This document shows, piece by piece, positions 56,402-64,000 of a DNA stretch of 64,000 nt; the stretch's first letter is position 1; each line of letters starts with the position of its first letter. The notes beneath the pieces are model-generated. The model was not told the origin of the DNA and ran no database searches. It worked only from the letters and a program-made list of their open reading frames with translations. The stretch is from Microbacterium wangchenii (GTDB lineage Bacteria > Actinomycetota > Actinomycetes > Actinomycetales > Microbacteriaceae). Location: NCBI RefSeq assembly GCF_004564355.1, contig NZ_CP038266.1, positions 2,356,001-2,420,000 on the forward strand. Direction: 5' to 3'. The translations under genes were made by a program, and so were the position numbers.

Positions 56402-58195
56402 TCAGCCGGCGAGGGTCCACTCCTGCGCGTTCCAGACGATGCCGGTCTGGCCACCGAAGTACTCGATGCCTTCGACCGTGCCGTTGTCTGCGAACAGACC
56501 CGGCGACTGGAAGAGGGGCAGACCGTAGAAGTCGGCGGCGGTGGCCGCGTCGATCTCGATCTTGATCTCCGACAGGCGGTCCTCGTCGAGGGTCACCTGG
56601 CTCTCGTCCACGAGCGCGTCGACCTCGGGGTTGGAGTAGAAGTTGTAGTTTCCACCACCGTTGGTCTTGAAGATCTGCGGCAGGGCGGCGTTACCGGCAC
56701 CCGGCGAGACCCATCCGAAGATCGACGCGTCGTAGCTGCCGCTGCCCAGGAGCGCGCTCCAGTCGGGCGAGCCGGCGTCCTCGATGATGAAGCCCGCCTC
56801 CTGAGCCGACTGCTGGATGGCCCGGAAGCTGTCCACGCGGTTGGGGTTGTTGGTGTTGTACAGGATGCGGACCGTCGGGGTCGCACCGGCGAGGAGCGCC
56901 TTGGCGCCCTCGATGTCGGGCTCGGTGAACTGGTCGTATCCGCTCGCGGACACGGCCTCACCGTACTCGGCGTCGGTGGGCAGGAAGATCTGCGAGTTCA
57001 GCACGCCGGCCTCGGGGTTCACCGGGGTGACCATCGACTCGAGGATCTGCTGACGCGGGATCGTCTTGAGGAACGCCTCGCGAACGGCCGGGTCGGCGAA
57101 GACACCGGTGAAGTTTAGGTCGAGGTGGTCGTACGCGAGCTGGTCGCCCGGGATGACCGTGGCGTTGGCGTTTTCGAGCGCCGTCAGCGTGTCGGCCGAG
57201 GGCTGCGGCTGGATCGCGTTGACCTCGCCGTTCTGAAGAGCCGTGACCTGTGCGTTGGCGTCGCCGATGAAGCGGACGATGAGCTGGTCGTACGCCGGCG
57301 ACATGTCGCCCTTGTACTCGGGGTTCTTCTCCAGCGTGATGCTGGACTCCGGGACGAAGTCGGTCACGATGAACGGACCGCTCGCGACGAGGAGGCTCTC
57401 ATCCTCGGGCATCGCGGTGACGTCGTAGCCGGTGTTCCAGAACTCGGCGGCCGCCTGCAGCGTCGGGTTCGGCGCGACGGGGGCCTCCGGGTTGCCCTCG
57501 GGGAGGGTGTTGATGAGCTCGATGAACTCCTCGAGCGACACGCCGGCCTTCTCGGCGATCACGTGCGCGGGCTTGCCGATCGGGTTGACCAGCTCCCAGT
57601 CCACGAACGGCGTCTCGTAGGTCAGCGTCATCGACATGTTGTCTTCGCTGATCTCGGGGAACGAGGTGGTGTCCAGACCCGCCGTGCTGCCGGCGAGGGT
57701 GAAGTACTGCGTGCCGCCGTTGGTCGAGTCGCCCGTGGCGGGGTCGATGATCGCGTCGTCGAACCATCCGGAGTCGATGACCCAGTTCACGAGCATGTCA
57801 TCGGCGGTGATGGGCTCGCCGTCGCTCCAGGTGAGGCCCTCGTTGAGGGTGTACTCGACCGTCAGCGGGTCGTCGGAGATCTTCTCGAAGGTGCCGAAGT
57901 CCTCGTTGGGCAGGACGGAGTAGTCGGAGTCGAGGCGCTGGAAGCCACCGAGTCCGAGATCTCCGCTGACGCCGGTGAGGTACCCGATCATGCCGTTGGT
58001 GTCGAGGTTGGCGTCGGGGGTGTCGCCGTTGAACGACGTGAACGCGTTCGTCGTGGCGATCGTGATGGTGCCGCCGTCGGACGCGGTCTCCTCGTCCGTC
58101 CCACCGCTGGTGGTGCAGCCGGCGAGCGCGAGAGCCGCCACTGCGACACCTGCCCCTGCCGTCAAGGCGCGCTTGCGCCATGTCATTCCTGACAC
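56402..58195 (-). CDS. Solute-binding lipoprotein of the peptide/nickel ABC importer
   Basis: Family 5 substrate-binding protein of 597 residues, secreted and lipidated. The signal peptide has WRKR, a hydrophobic core and lipobox LALAGC with C27 as lipidation site; a Thr/Ser/Glu-rich linker follows. GTITIATTNAFTSFNGD is the start of the mature fold, and TYEIxLxxGxTWSDG-type signature appears as VEYTLNEGLTWSDGEPITADD. The GTG at 58195 fits AGGAGG four bases upstream better than the ATG three codons later. It resembles the LpqW-like subgroup. Ligand unknown, presumably a peptide. Confidence 0.92.
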   Translation of the reverse strand: MSGMTWRKRALTAGAGVAVAALALAGCTTSGGTDEETASDGGTITIATTNAFTSFNGDTPDANLDTNGMIGYLTGVSGDLGLGGFQRLDSDYSVLPNEDFGTFEKISDDPLTVEYTLNEGLTWSDGEPITADDMLVNWVIDSGWFDDAIIDPATGDSTNGGTQYFTLAGSTAGLDTTSFPEISEDNMSMTLTYETPFVDWELVNPIGKPAHVIAEKAGVSLEEFIELINTLPEGNPEAPVAPNPTLQAAAEFWNTGYDVTAMPEDESLLVASGPFIVTDFVPESSITLEKNPEYKGDMSPAYDQLIVRFIGDANAQVTALQNGEVNAIQPQPSADTLTALENANATVIPGDQLAYDHLDLNFTGVFADPAVREAFLKTIPRQQILESMVTPVNPEAGVLNSQIFLPTDAEYGEAVSASGYDQFTEPDIEGAKALLAGATPTVRILYNTNNPNRVDSFRAIQQSAQEAGFIIEDAGSPDWSALLGSGSYDASIFGWVSPGAGNAALPQIFKTNGGGNYNFYSNPEVDALVDESQVTLDEDRLSEIKIEIDAATAADFYGLPLFQSPGLFADNGTVEGIEYFGGQTGIVWNAQEWTLAG

Positions 58196-58267
58196 ATTTC
58201 CTCCTGTGCAAAGGGTGATGCGCCCGCCCAGGCAGCGATGCCCATTCCGGGGGGCGCGGATAGGGAA

Positions 58268-58296
58268 ACGATAAGGACGGGTGCAGGGTTGGTCAA
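58268..58296 (-). promoter_or_regulatory. Promoter of the binding-protein/transporter operon
   Basis: On the minus strand TTGACC (58296-58291) and TATCGT (58273-58268) are separated by exactly 17 bp. A start near 58261 leaves a ~65-base leader with AGGAGG before the GTG. The -35 differs from consensus by one base. No other good promoter was seen in this gap. Confidence 0.65.
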
Positions 58297-58366
58297 AACT
58301 CCTGTGGAAAACGTTACAGACCCTTAATTCGCGAGGAACGAAGTGTGGCAATCTGACAAGGTGCGG

Positions 58367-59185
58367 ATGTCCGACCCGCGGATCGCCGCGACTTTCCCCC
58401 CGCCGCTGCCGGTCTCCGCGCGCGCAGACCGTGTGAGGCTGTGCTGGGAGGTCGGCCTCGTCCTCGCGGTGAGCGTGGGCCAGTCGGCGCTGTACTCGGT
58501 GCTGTCCCTCATCCGCGCGTCGCTTCGCACGACCCCGATCGGCCAGCAGCAGACGCAGCTGAACCCCGCTCGCGACGCCGAGGCGCTGTGGGATGTGCTG
58601 TACCGGTTCCTCGACATCGCCTTCTCCCTCGCGATCGTCGGACTCGTGATCTACCTCCTGTGGGAGCCGGGTCGCAGCGCCCTGCAGCGCATCGGCCTGG
58701 ACTTCCGCCGGTTCGGGGGCGACCTCGGCCGGGCCGCGGTGCTCATGGCGGTCATCGGCGTCCCCGGGCTCGCGCTGTACGCCGCATCCCGCCTGCTGGG
58801 GCTGAACGTCGCCGTCGTCGCCTCCCCACTGGACTCGGCGTGGTGGGTCGTGCCCCTGCTGGTGCTCTCGGCGCTGCGGGCGGGGCTGACCGAGGAGATC
58901 ATCTTCCTCGGCTACCTCTTCGACCGGCTCCGACGACTGGGGTGGTCGTGGTGGGGCATCATCCTCACCACCGCCGCCCTGCGCGGCGCGTACCACGCAT
59001 ACCAGGGCGTCGGCGCGATCGTCGGGAACTTCGCGATGGGCCTCGTCTTCGGGTGGTGCTACCGCCGGTGGGGCCGCGTGATGCCGCTCGTGATCGCCCA
59101 CACCCTGATCGACATCGTCGCGTTCGTCGGCTATCCGCTGGCCGCCGCCCTGTGGCCCGCCGTCTTCGCCCCGCCCTCCCCCTGA
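58367..59185 (+). CDS. CPBP-family intramembrane metalloprotease (CAAX protease-like)
   Basis: A 272-residue integral membrane protein with about eight helices. The CPBP motifs are LTEEIIFLGYLFDRL (EExxxR-like, with Leu where Arg normally stands), AYHAYQG (FxxxH-like) and IAHTLIDIVAF (HxxxD-like). Relatives process prenylated proteins, bacteriocins or signalling factors. ATG at 58367 has AAGG five bases upstream; in-frame GTGs at 58361 and 58343 are alternatives. A 73-bp palindrome follows its stop by 60 bp. Confidence 0.86.
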   Translation: MSDPRIAATFPPPLPVSARADRVRLCWEVGLVLAVSVGQSALYSVLSLIRASLRTTPIGQQQTQLNPARDAEALWDVLYRFLDIAFSLAIVGLVIYLLWEPGRSALQRIGLDFRRFGGDLGRAAVLMAVIGVPGLALYAASRLLGLNVAVVASPLDSAWWVVPLLVLSALRAGLTEEIIFLGYLFDRLRRLGWSWWGIILTTAALRGAYHAYQGVGAIVGNFAMGLVFGWCYRRWGRVMPLVIAHTLIDIVAFVGYPLAAALWPAVFAPPSP

Positions 59186-59245
59186 CCCTCCCCCGCCGTC
59201 CCGCCCGCCCGCCCGCACCATCCGCGCGGCCTGCGGCCACACCAT

Positions 59246-59318
59246 CCGCGAGACTGCACGCCACCGGCGAGACAGCGGCTTTATGTCGCGGTCTCGCCGG
59301 TGCGGTGCAGTGTCGCGG
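59246..59318. repeat. 73-bp long palindrome, copy 1
   Basis: Ends CCGCGAGACTGCAC/GTGCAGTGTCGCGG pair with one mismatch, and an inner ACCGGCGAGAC/GTCTCGCCGGT stem of 11 bp is perfect. It lies between the CPBP gene and the AbiEi-like gene and matches copy 2 (60400-60472) at about 61 of 73 positions. Confidence 0.88.
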
Positions 59319-59427
59319 GGACGCGAGGCGTCGCGGCCCGGCCTGCACAGGGCGCGCCGTGGGGGCGGCTGTCCACAGAACGTCGGCGCGGCGGCAGGGA
59401 AGGCGGGCCGGAGCAGAGGGTGGCCGG

Positions 59428-60375
59428 ATGACAGACGTGATGCCGCTCCTGACGAGCCCGATCCCCCTCATCCACGCGCGGGATGCTCCGCACACGACGC
59501 GAGCCGTGCGGGCCGGCGAGCTCGTGCCGGTGCTGCGCGGCGTGTATGCGCCCGCGGCGGATTGGGCGCGCTTGGCTCCGTGGGAGCGGCACCTCGCACG
59601 CGTCCACGCGCTGGTGCTGCTGCGGCCGGACGATCCGGCGTGCCTGGAGTCGGCGGCGGCGCTGCACGGCCTGCCGATCTTCGGCGATCCGGGAACCGTC
59701 CATGTGATCGCATCCGCCGACGCGACCTCGCGGCTCATCGGCGGGGTGCAGACGCACACGACGCGGGATGCCCGGGAGATCGGCACCGTGGGCGGCGCGC
59801 TCCTGACCGGACTGGTCGACACGGTGATCGACATCGCGCGCGTGCGCCATCCGGCGATCGCCCTCGCCACGGCGGATGCGGCCCTGCGCCGAGACCCGTC
59901 GCTCACCGTGGAGGCGCTGGTGGCGGCGAATGAATCCCGCTCGTCCACGCGCGGCCGGCGCCATGCACGCTGGGCGCTGCACCGGGCGTCTGCCCTGCCG
60001 GAGTCTCCGTTGGAGTCCATCGACCGGGCGGTGATCGAGTGGCTGGGATTCCCCGAGCCGGAACTGCAGGTGCACATCGGCGATGACCGCGTCGACAAGT
60101 GGTGGGCCGACCGCGCCGTGGCCGGTGAGAGCGATGGCGACCTCAAGTACGACGGCCGGTTCGGCGACCCGCTCACCGCGTTGCGGGAGCGGCACCGGCG
60201 GGACGCGCGGCTGTTCCGCCACGGTGCCCGCGCGGTACCGCACTGGGGCTGGTCGGAGGCGCTGGCCGCCGATCCGCTCGACTCGCTCCTCCGCTCGGCG
60301 GGGCTGCGCAGCATCCGTCCCCGCGAGCACGCGCCGCTGTTCTCCCTTCAGCGCGCCCTGTCCCGCCCCCGTTGA
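59428..60375 (+). CDS. AbiEi-like N-terminal domain with PD-(D/E)XK (DUF559/Vsr-like) C-terminus
   Basis: A 315-residue protein. The N-terminal part has the winged-helix AbiEi antitoxin-like order (TRAVRAGELVPVLRGVYAPA at 24-43, then a mid domain to ~170). From PESPLES (191) a Vsr/DUF559-like nuclease fold follows, with D223 (RVDKWW), E234, D236 and K240 (GESDGDLKY) and the family's RRDARLFRHG helix. No AbiEii-type nucleotidyltransferase toxin is beside it. The ATG at 59428 follows CCGG, with AGAGGG further upstream. It is flanked by two 73-bp palindromes. Function, defence or otherwise, is unproven. Confidence 0.82.
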   Translation: MTDVMPLLTSPIPLIHARDAPHTTRAVRAGELVPVLRGVYAPAADWARLAPWERHLARVHALVLLRPDDPACLESAAALHGLPIFGDPGTVHVIASADATSRLIGGVQTHTTRDAREIGTVGGALLTGLVDTVIDIARVRHPAIALATADAALRRDPSLTVEALVAANESRSSTRGRRHARWALHRASALPESPLESIDRAVIEWLGFPEPELQVHIGDDRVDKWWADRAVAGESDGDLKYDGRFGDPLTALRERHRRDARLFRHGARAVPHWGWSEALAADPLDSLLRSAGLRSIRPREHAPLFSLQRALSRPR

Positions 60376-60399
60376 CCCCGCCCCGTGGACCCCGCTCGC

Positions 60400-60472
60400 C
60401 CGCGAGACTGCGCGCCACCGGCCAGACCGCGACATTATGTCGAGGTCTCGTCGGGTGCGTGCAGTCTCGCGG
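60400..60472. repeat. 73-bp long palindrome, copy 2
   Basis: Perfect 12-bp inverted ends CCGCGAGACTGC/GCAGTCTCGCGG and a perfect centre CGACAT-T-ATGTCG; the arms between are mostly complementary, so nearly the whole unit is a palindrome. It lies between two convergent gene ends (AbiEi-like stop 60375 and gcvP stop 60504) and could also terminate transcription. Confidence 0.9.
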
Positions 60473-60503
60473 TAGGGGCGGTAGGGGCCGGGGCCGGGCG
60501 GGG

Positions 60504-63389
60504 TCAGGCGAAGGCCTCGGGTGGGGGGCAGGCGCACACGAGGTTGCGGTCGCCGTAGGCCTGGTCGACGCGGCGTACGGGGGGCCAGTACTTCGTCCGG
60601 ACGAGGGACCGCACGGGGTAGACCGCCTGCTCGCGGGAATACGGATGCGTCCACTCGCCGCTCACGACCGACTCGGCCGTGTGCGGGGCATTGGTCAGCG
60701 GATTGTCGTCGGCGGGCCAGTCCCCCGCCGCCACCGCGTGCGCCTCCGTGTGGATCGCGATCATCGCCTCGACGAACCGGTCGAGCTCACCGAGGTCCTC
60801 CGACTCGGTCGGCTCGACCATGAGCGTCCCGGCGACGGGGAACGACATCGTGGGCGCGTGGAAGCCGTAGTCGATGAGCCGCTTGGCGACGTCGTCGACC
60901 GTGACGCCGGTCTCCTCCCGCAGCGGACGCAGGTCGAGGATGCACTCGTGCGCGACGAGCCCACCCTCCCCCGCGTACAGCACGGGGTAGTGCTCGCGCA
61001 GGCGCGCGGCGATGTAGTTCGCGGCGAGGACGGCGGATGCGGTGGCCTCCCGCAGCCCGTCGGCTCCCATCATCCGCACGTACGCCCACGAGATCGGCAG
61101 GATGCCCGCCGACCCGTGCGGAGCGGCAGACACCGGCCCGCCGTCGAAGACGCCCCCCGCATGGTCGGCGCGCTGGGAGAAGGGATGCGACGGCAGGTGC
61201 GGCGCGAGGTGCGCCTTGGCCGCGACGGGCCCGACGCCGGGCCCGCCTCCCCCGTGCGGGATCGCGAACGTCTTGTGCAGGTTCAGGTGCGACACGTCGC
61301 CGCCGAGATCGCCGAACCGCGCGTAACCGAGCAGGGCGTTGAGGTTCGCGCCGTCGACGTACACCTGGCCGCCGGCGTCGTGCACGGCCTGCGTGATCTC
61401 CAGCACGTCGTGCTCGTAGACGCCGTGCGTGGACGGGTAGGTGATCATGAGCGCCGAAAGCTCGTCGGCGTGCGCGGCGATCTTCGCGCGCAGATCGTCG
61501 ACGTCGACGTTGCCGGCCTCGTCGCACGCCACCACGACGACGCGCATGCCGGCCAGCACGGCGGATGCGGCGTTGGTGCCGTGCGCGGAGGACGGGATGA
61601 GGCATACGACGCGGTCGAGGTCGCCGTTGGCGCGGTGGTACCCGCGGATGGCGAGGAGCCCGGCGAGCTCGCCCTGGGATCCGGCGTTGGGCTGCAGCGA
61701 CACCGCGTCATAGCCCGTGACCTCGGCCAGCCACCGCTCGAGCTGCTCGATGAGCGCGAGGTATCCCCGCACGTCGTCCTCCGGCGCGAACGGGTGGACG
61801 CGGGAGAACTCGGGCCACGACACCGCCGCCATCTCGGTGGCCGAGTTCAGCTTCATCGTGCACGAGCCGAGCGGGATCATCCCGCGATCCAGCGCATAGT
61901 CGCGGTCGGCGAGCTGCTTCAGGTAGCGCATCATCGCCGTCTCGCTGCGATGGGCGGAGAACACCGGATGCGTGAGGTAGGCGTCCTCGCGACGCAGCCC
62001 GTCGGGCACGGCCCGCACCGGATCGGCCGTGGCGTAGTCCAGGCGCCGGTCGCCGGTCTCGGGCAGCCCGAACGCGGCGGCGACGGCGGCGAGATCTGCG
62101 GCGGTGGTCGTCTCGTCGACCGAGACCCCGACGGTGGTGTCGTCGACCCACAGCAGCTGGTAGCCGCGGTCGCGGGCCCGGCGCACGACGTCTCCGGCGC
62201 GTCCGGGCACGGAGACCCGGATCGTGTCGAAGAACGCGTCCGAGGCCAGCGCGAAGTCGTACCCGCGCAGGGCGTCGGCGAGGGACTCGGCCTTGCGGGC
62301 GACGTCGGTCGCGATCGCGCGGATCCCCTCGGCGCCGTGATAGACGGCGTACATCGCCGCCATGACGGCCAGCAGCACCTGGGCGGTGCAGATGTTGGAC
62401 GTGGCCTTCTCGCGGCGGATGTGCTGCTCGCGCGTCTGCAGCGACAGGCGGTAGGCGGGGTGGCCCGCGGCATCCTGCGACACTCCGACCAGGCGCCCCG
62501 GGAGCTGCCGCTCCAGCCCTGCGCGGACGGCGAGGTAGCCGGCGTGCGGACCGCCGAAACCCAGCGGCACGCCGAAACGCTGCGTCGTGCCCACCGCGAC
62601 GTCGGCGCCCAGCGACCCCGGTGAGCGCAGCAGGGCGAGCGCGAGCAGATCCGCGGCCACCACGACGAGCCCGCCCTGTCCGTGCACCTCCTCGATGACC
62701 GCCGACGGATCCCACACGCGCCCCGAGGCACCCGGGTACTGGATGAAGGCCCCGAACGCCTCGACGGGAGCGTCGCCGGCCCCCGCGAAGCCCACTTCGC
62801 GCAGCTCGATCCCGACCGCCGCAGCGCGATGACGAAGCAGCGCCTTCGTCTGCGGCAGCGCGTCGGCGTCCACGAGGAAGACGTTCGAAGCCGATCGCGT
62901 GGCACGCCGCACCAGCAGCATCCCCTCCACGACGGCGGTGGCCTCATCCAGCATCGACGCGTTCGCCGTGGCGAGGCCGGTGAGGTCGGCGACCATCGTC
63001 TGGAAGTTGATGAGCGCCTCCAGGCGCCCCTGCGAGATCTCCGGCTGGTAGGGCGTGTAGGCGGTGTACCACGACGGGTTCTCCAGCACGTTGCGCGCGA
63101 TCACCGACGGCGTGAGGGTGTCGTAGTACCCGAGCCCGATCATGGGCCGCGCGGTGCGGTTCTGCGCCGCCAGCTCGCGCAGTTCGGCGAGCGCTTCGGC
63201 CTCGCTCGCGGCGGCGGGGATGTCGCTCGTGGGGCGCTCGTGCACCTGGATGCCGGCGGGCACGGCGGTGCGCAGGAGGTCGTCGACGCTGTCGTAGCCG
63301 AGCACATCGAGCATGCGGCGCTGGGCGGTGGCGTCGGTGCCGATGTGCCGATCGGCGAAGCGCGCGACGCCGGAGGTTGCGCCGTTCAC
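60504..63389 (-). CDS. gcvP: Glycine dehydrogenase (aminomethyl-transferring), P-protein
   Basis: PLP enzyme of the glycine cleavage system, 961 residues, the fused alpha-beta form. It decarboxylates glycine and passes the aminomethyl group to lipoyl-GcvH. The N-terminal half has IGLGYYDT and [20 protein letters not shown]. The C-terminal half has SCTMKLNSA, the PLP lysine in [18 protein letters not shown], and the conserved VEPTESE. GTG at 63389 overlaps the gcvH stop (GTGA). It is last in gcvT-gcvH-gcvP. Confidence 0.96.
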   Translation of the reverse strand: MNGATSGVARFADRHIGTDATAQRRMLDVLGYDSVDDLLRTAVPAGIQVHERPTSDIPAAASEAEALAELRELAAQNRTARPMIGLGYYDTLTPSVIARNVLENPSWYTAYTPYQPEISQGRLEALINFQTMVADLTGLATANASMLDEATAVVEGMLLVRRATRSASNVFLVDADALPQTKALLRHRAAAVGIELREVGFAGAGDAPVEAFGAFIQYPGASGRVWDPSAVIEEVHGQGGLVVVAADLLALALLRSPGSLGADVAVGTTQRFGVPLGFGGPHAGYLAVRAGLERQLPGRLVGVSQDAAGHPAYRLSLQTREQHIRREKATSNICTAQVLLAVMAAMYAVYHGAEGIRAIATDVARKAESLADALRGYDFALASDAFFDTIRVSVPGRAGDVVRRARDRGYQLLWVDDTTVGVSVDETTTAADLAAVAAAFGLPETGDRRLDYATADPVRAVPDGLRREDAYLTHPVFSAHRSETAMMRYLKQLADRDYALDRGMIPLGSCTMKLNSATEMAAVSWPEFSRVHPFAPEDDVRGYLALIEQLERWLAEVTGYDAVSLQPNAGSQGELAGLLAIRGYHRANGDLDRVVCLIPSSAHGTNAASAVLAGMRVVVVACDEAGNVDVDDLRAKIAAHADELSALMITYPSTHGVYEHDVLEITQAVHDAGGQVYVDGANLNALLGYARFGDLGGDVSHLNLHKTFAIPHGGGGPGVGPVAAKAHLAPHLPSHPFSQRADHAGGVFDGGPVSAAPHGSAGILPISWAYVRMMGADGLREATASAVLAANYIAARLREHYPVLYAGEGGLVAHECILDLRPLREETGVTVDDVAKRLIDYGFHAPTMSFPVAGTLMVEPTESEDLGELDRFVEAMIAIHTEAHAVAAGDWPADDNPLTNAPHTAESVVSGEWTHPYSREQAVYPVRSLVRTKYWPPVRRVDQAYGDRNLVCACPPPEAFA

Positions 63390-63766
63390 GCGTCGCCGCC
63401 GGTGAGCGCGACATAGGCGGCGCGGTCGAGCGTGCCGGCAGGCTCCGATTCGACCCGGATCTTCACGAGCCATCCCCGTCCGTACGGGTCGCTGTTGACG
63501 ATCGAGGGGTCCTCGACGACGGCATCGTTGACGGCGACGACCGATCCGGTCAAGGGTGCGTAGAGCTCTCCGACCGACTTCGTCGACTCGATCTCGCCGC
63601 ACACCTCCCCGGCGCGCACGGCGGAGTCGGCGGCCGGGAGGTCGACGAACACGACGTCGCCGAGCTGGTCGGCGGCGTAATCGGTGATCCCCACGGTGGC
63701 GATGTCGCCGTCCACGGCGATCCACTCGTGCTCGGCGGTGTACATGAGGGCGTCGAGATCGGTCAT
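63386..63766 (-). CDS. gcvH: Glycine cleavage system H protein
   Basis: Lipoyl carrier of 126 residues. The lipoylated lysine is K63 in [13 protein letters not shown], within the usual E-S-x-K-S motif. The start [13 protein letters not shown] is typical. The ATG overlaps the gcvT stop (ATGA) and the TGA overlaps the gcvP start, so the three subunits are translationally coupled. It shuttles the aminomethyl group between P and T proteins. Confidence 0.97.
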   Translation of the reverse strand: MTDLDALMYTAEHEWIAVDGDIATVGITDYAADQLGDVVFVDLPAADSAVRAGEVCGEIESTKSVGELYAPLTGSVVAVNDAVVEDPSIVNSDPYGRGWLVKIRVESEPAGTLDRAAYVALTGGDA

Positions 63767-64000
63767 TGCTTCCTCCGGTAGAACGGCAGTGCGGTCACGG
63801 TGGCGGGGATGCGGGTCCCCCGGACATCGAGGGTGAGTTCGGTGCCGGATGCGGCGACCGGCGGGGCGACGAAGGCCATCGCGATGGGGTGCCCGAGGGT
63901 CGGGCTGAGGGCGCCGCTGGTCACTTCCCCCACCCGGGTATCGCCGTCGTACACGGCGTAGCCGGCGCGTCCGGCGCGGCGGCCCTCGCTGACGAGCCCG
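63763..64000 (-). CDS. gcvT: Glycine cleavage system aminomethyltransferase, T-protein (partial, 5' end outside window)
   Basis: Only the C-terminal ~79 residues are present. They show the conserved end of Gcv[21 protein letters not shown] and the [18 protein letters not shown] end. The protein transfers the methylene group to tetrahydrofolate. Its position directly upstream of and overlapping gcvH confirms the assignment. Any glycine riboswitch would lie beyond the window. Confidence 0.93.
   Translation of the reverse strand, partial: GLVSEGRRAGRAGYAVYDGDTRVGEVTSGALSPTLGHPIAMAFVAPPVAASGTELTLDVRGTRIPATVTALPFYRRKQ

Overview
The window is about 72% GC and reads as the chromosome of a pigmented actinobacterium of the Microbacteriaceae, most likely Microbacterium or a close relative. 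The main evidence is a C50-carotenoid operon of the idi-crtE-crtB-crtI-crtYe-crtYf-crtEb type, an AdnAB-type helicase-nuclease pair, the succinylase branch of diaminopimelate/lysine synthesis (dapC, dapD, dapE), a high density of GTG starts with 4-base stop/start overlaps, and gene order shared with mycobacteria. No transposase, prophage, integrase, CRISPR array or replication origin is visible.

Layout. 1-3627: the 5' part of an HtrA-type membrane protease, a class I aminotransferase, a nitrilase-family amidohydrolase and a small membrane protein. 3716-3789: initiator tRNA-Met with a strong bidirectional hairpin behind it. 3860-9957: a MarR-family regulator divergent from a seven-gene carotenoid operon whose genes nearly all overlap; the shared promoter region carries two overlapping promoters and an inverted repeat. 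10027-29901: a conserved core block matching the Rv3193c-Rv3211 region of M. tuberculosis: UPF0182, PDZ/Lon-type protease, zincin-like protein, a cyclodehydratase-like protein, UvrD2, NudC, a phosphotransferase-like protein, AdnB, AdnA, DUF3107, a ferritin-like protein and a DEAD-box helicase. 29924-34046: PHP phosphoesterase, endo/exonuclease/phosphatase-fold protein, aminopeptidase P and an alpha/beta hydrolase.

34043-39564: a second conserved block (general-stress-like protein, MgtE-N/CBS protein, DUF1003, Mrp, TatB, O-methyltransferase, 56-residue DUF3117 protein). Its only sizeable non-coding gap (37776-38242) holds two 82-bp palindromic repeats and a perfect 54-bp tandem duplication. 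39649-51062: a GT-C glycosyltransferase, dapE/dapD, a lactate-permease-type transporter, citrate synthase, dapC with its ferredoxin, an AzlCD exporter and TypA. 51150-58195: a peptide/nickel-type ABC importer (binding lipoprotein, two permeases, fused double ATPase) interrupted by an inverted PH-domain gene. 58367-60472: a CPBP membrane protease and an orphan AbiEi-like/PD-(D/E)XK protein bracketed by two 73-bp palindromes. 60504-64000: the glycine cleavage operon gcvT-gcvH-gcvP, with gcvT running off the end.

How it works together. The carotenoid operon converts IPP to a cyclised C50 xanthophyll, probably under a CrtR-like repressor. DapC, DapD and DapE feed meso-diaminopimelate to cell wall and lysine. 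AdnAB, UvrD2 and NudC handle DNA ends and NAD-linked metabolites. The features most worth a second look are the two families of gene-end palindromes, the AbiEi-like gene between one pair of them, the lone cyclodehydratase-like protein, and the enlarged DppB-type permease.
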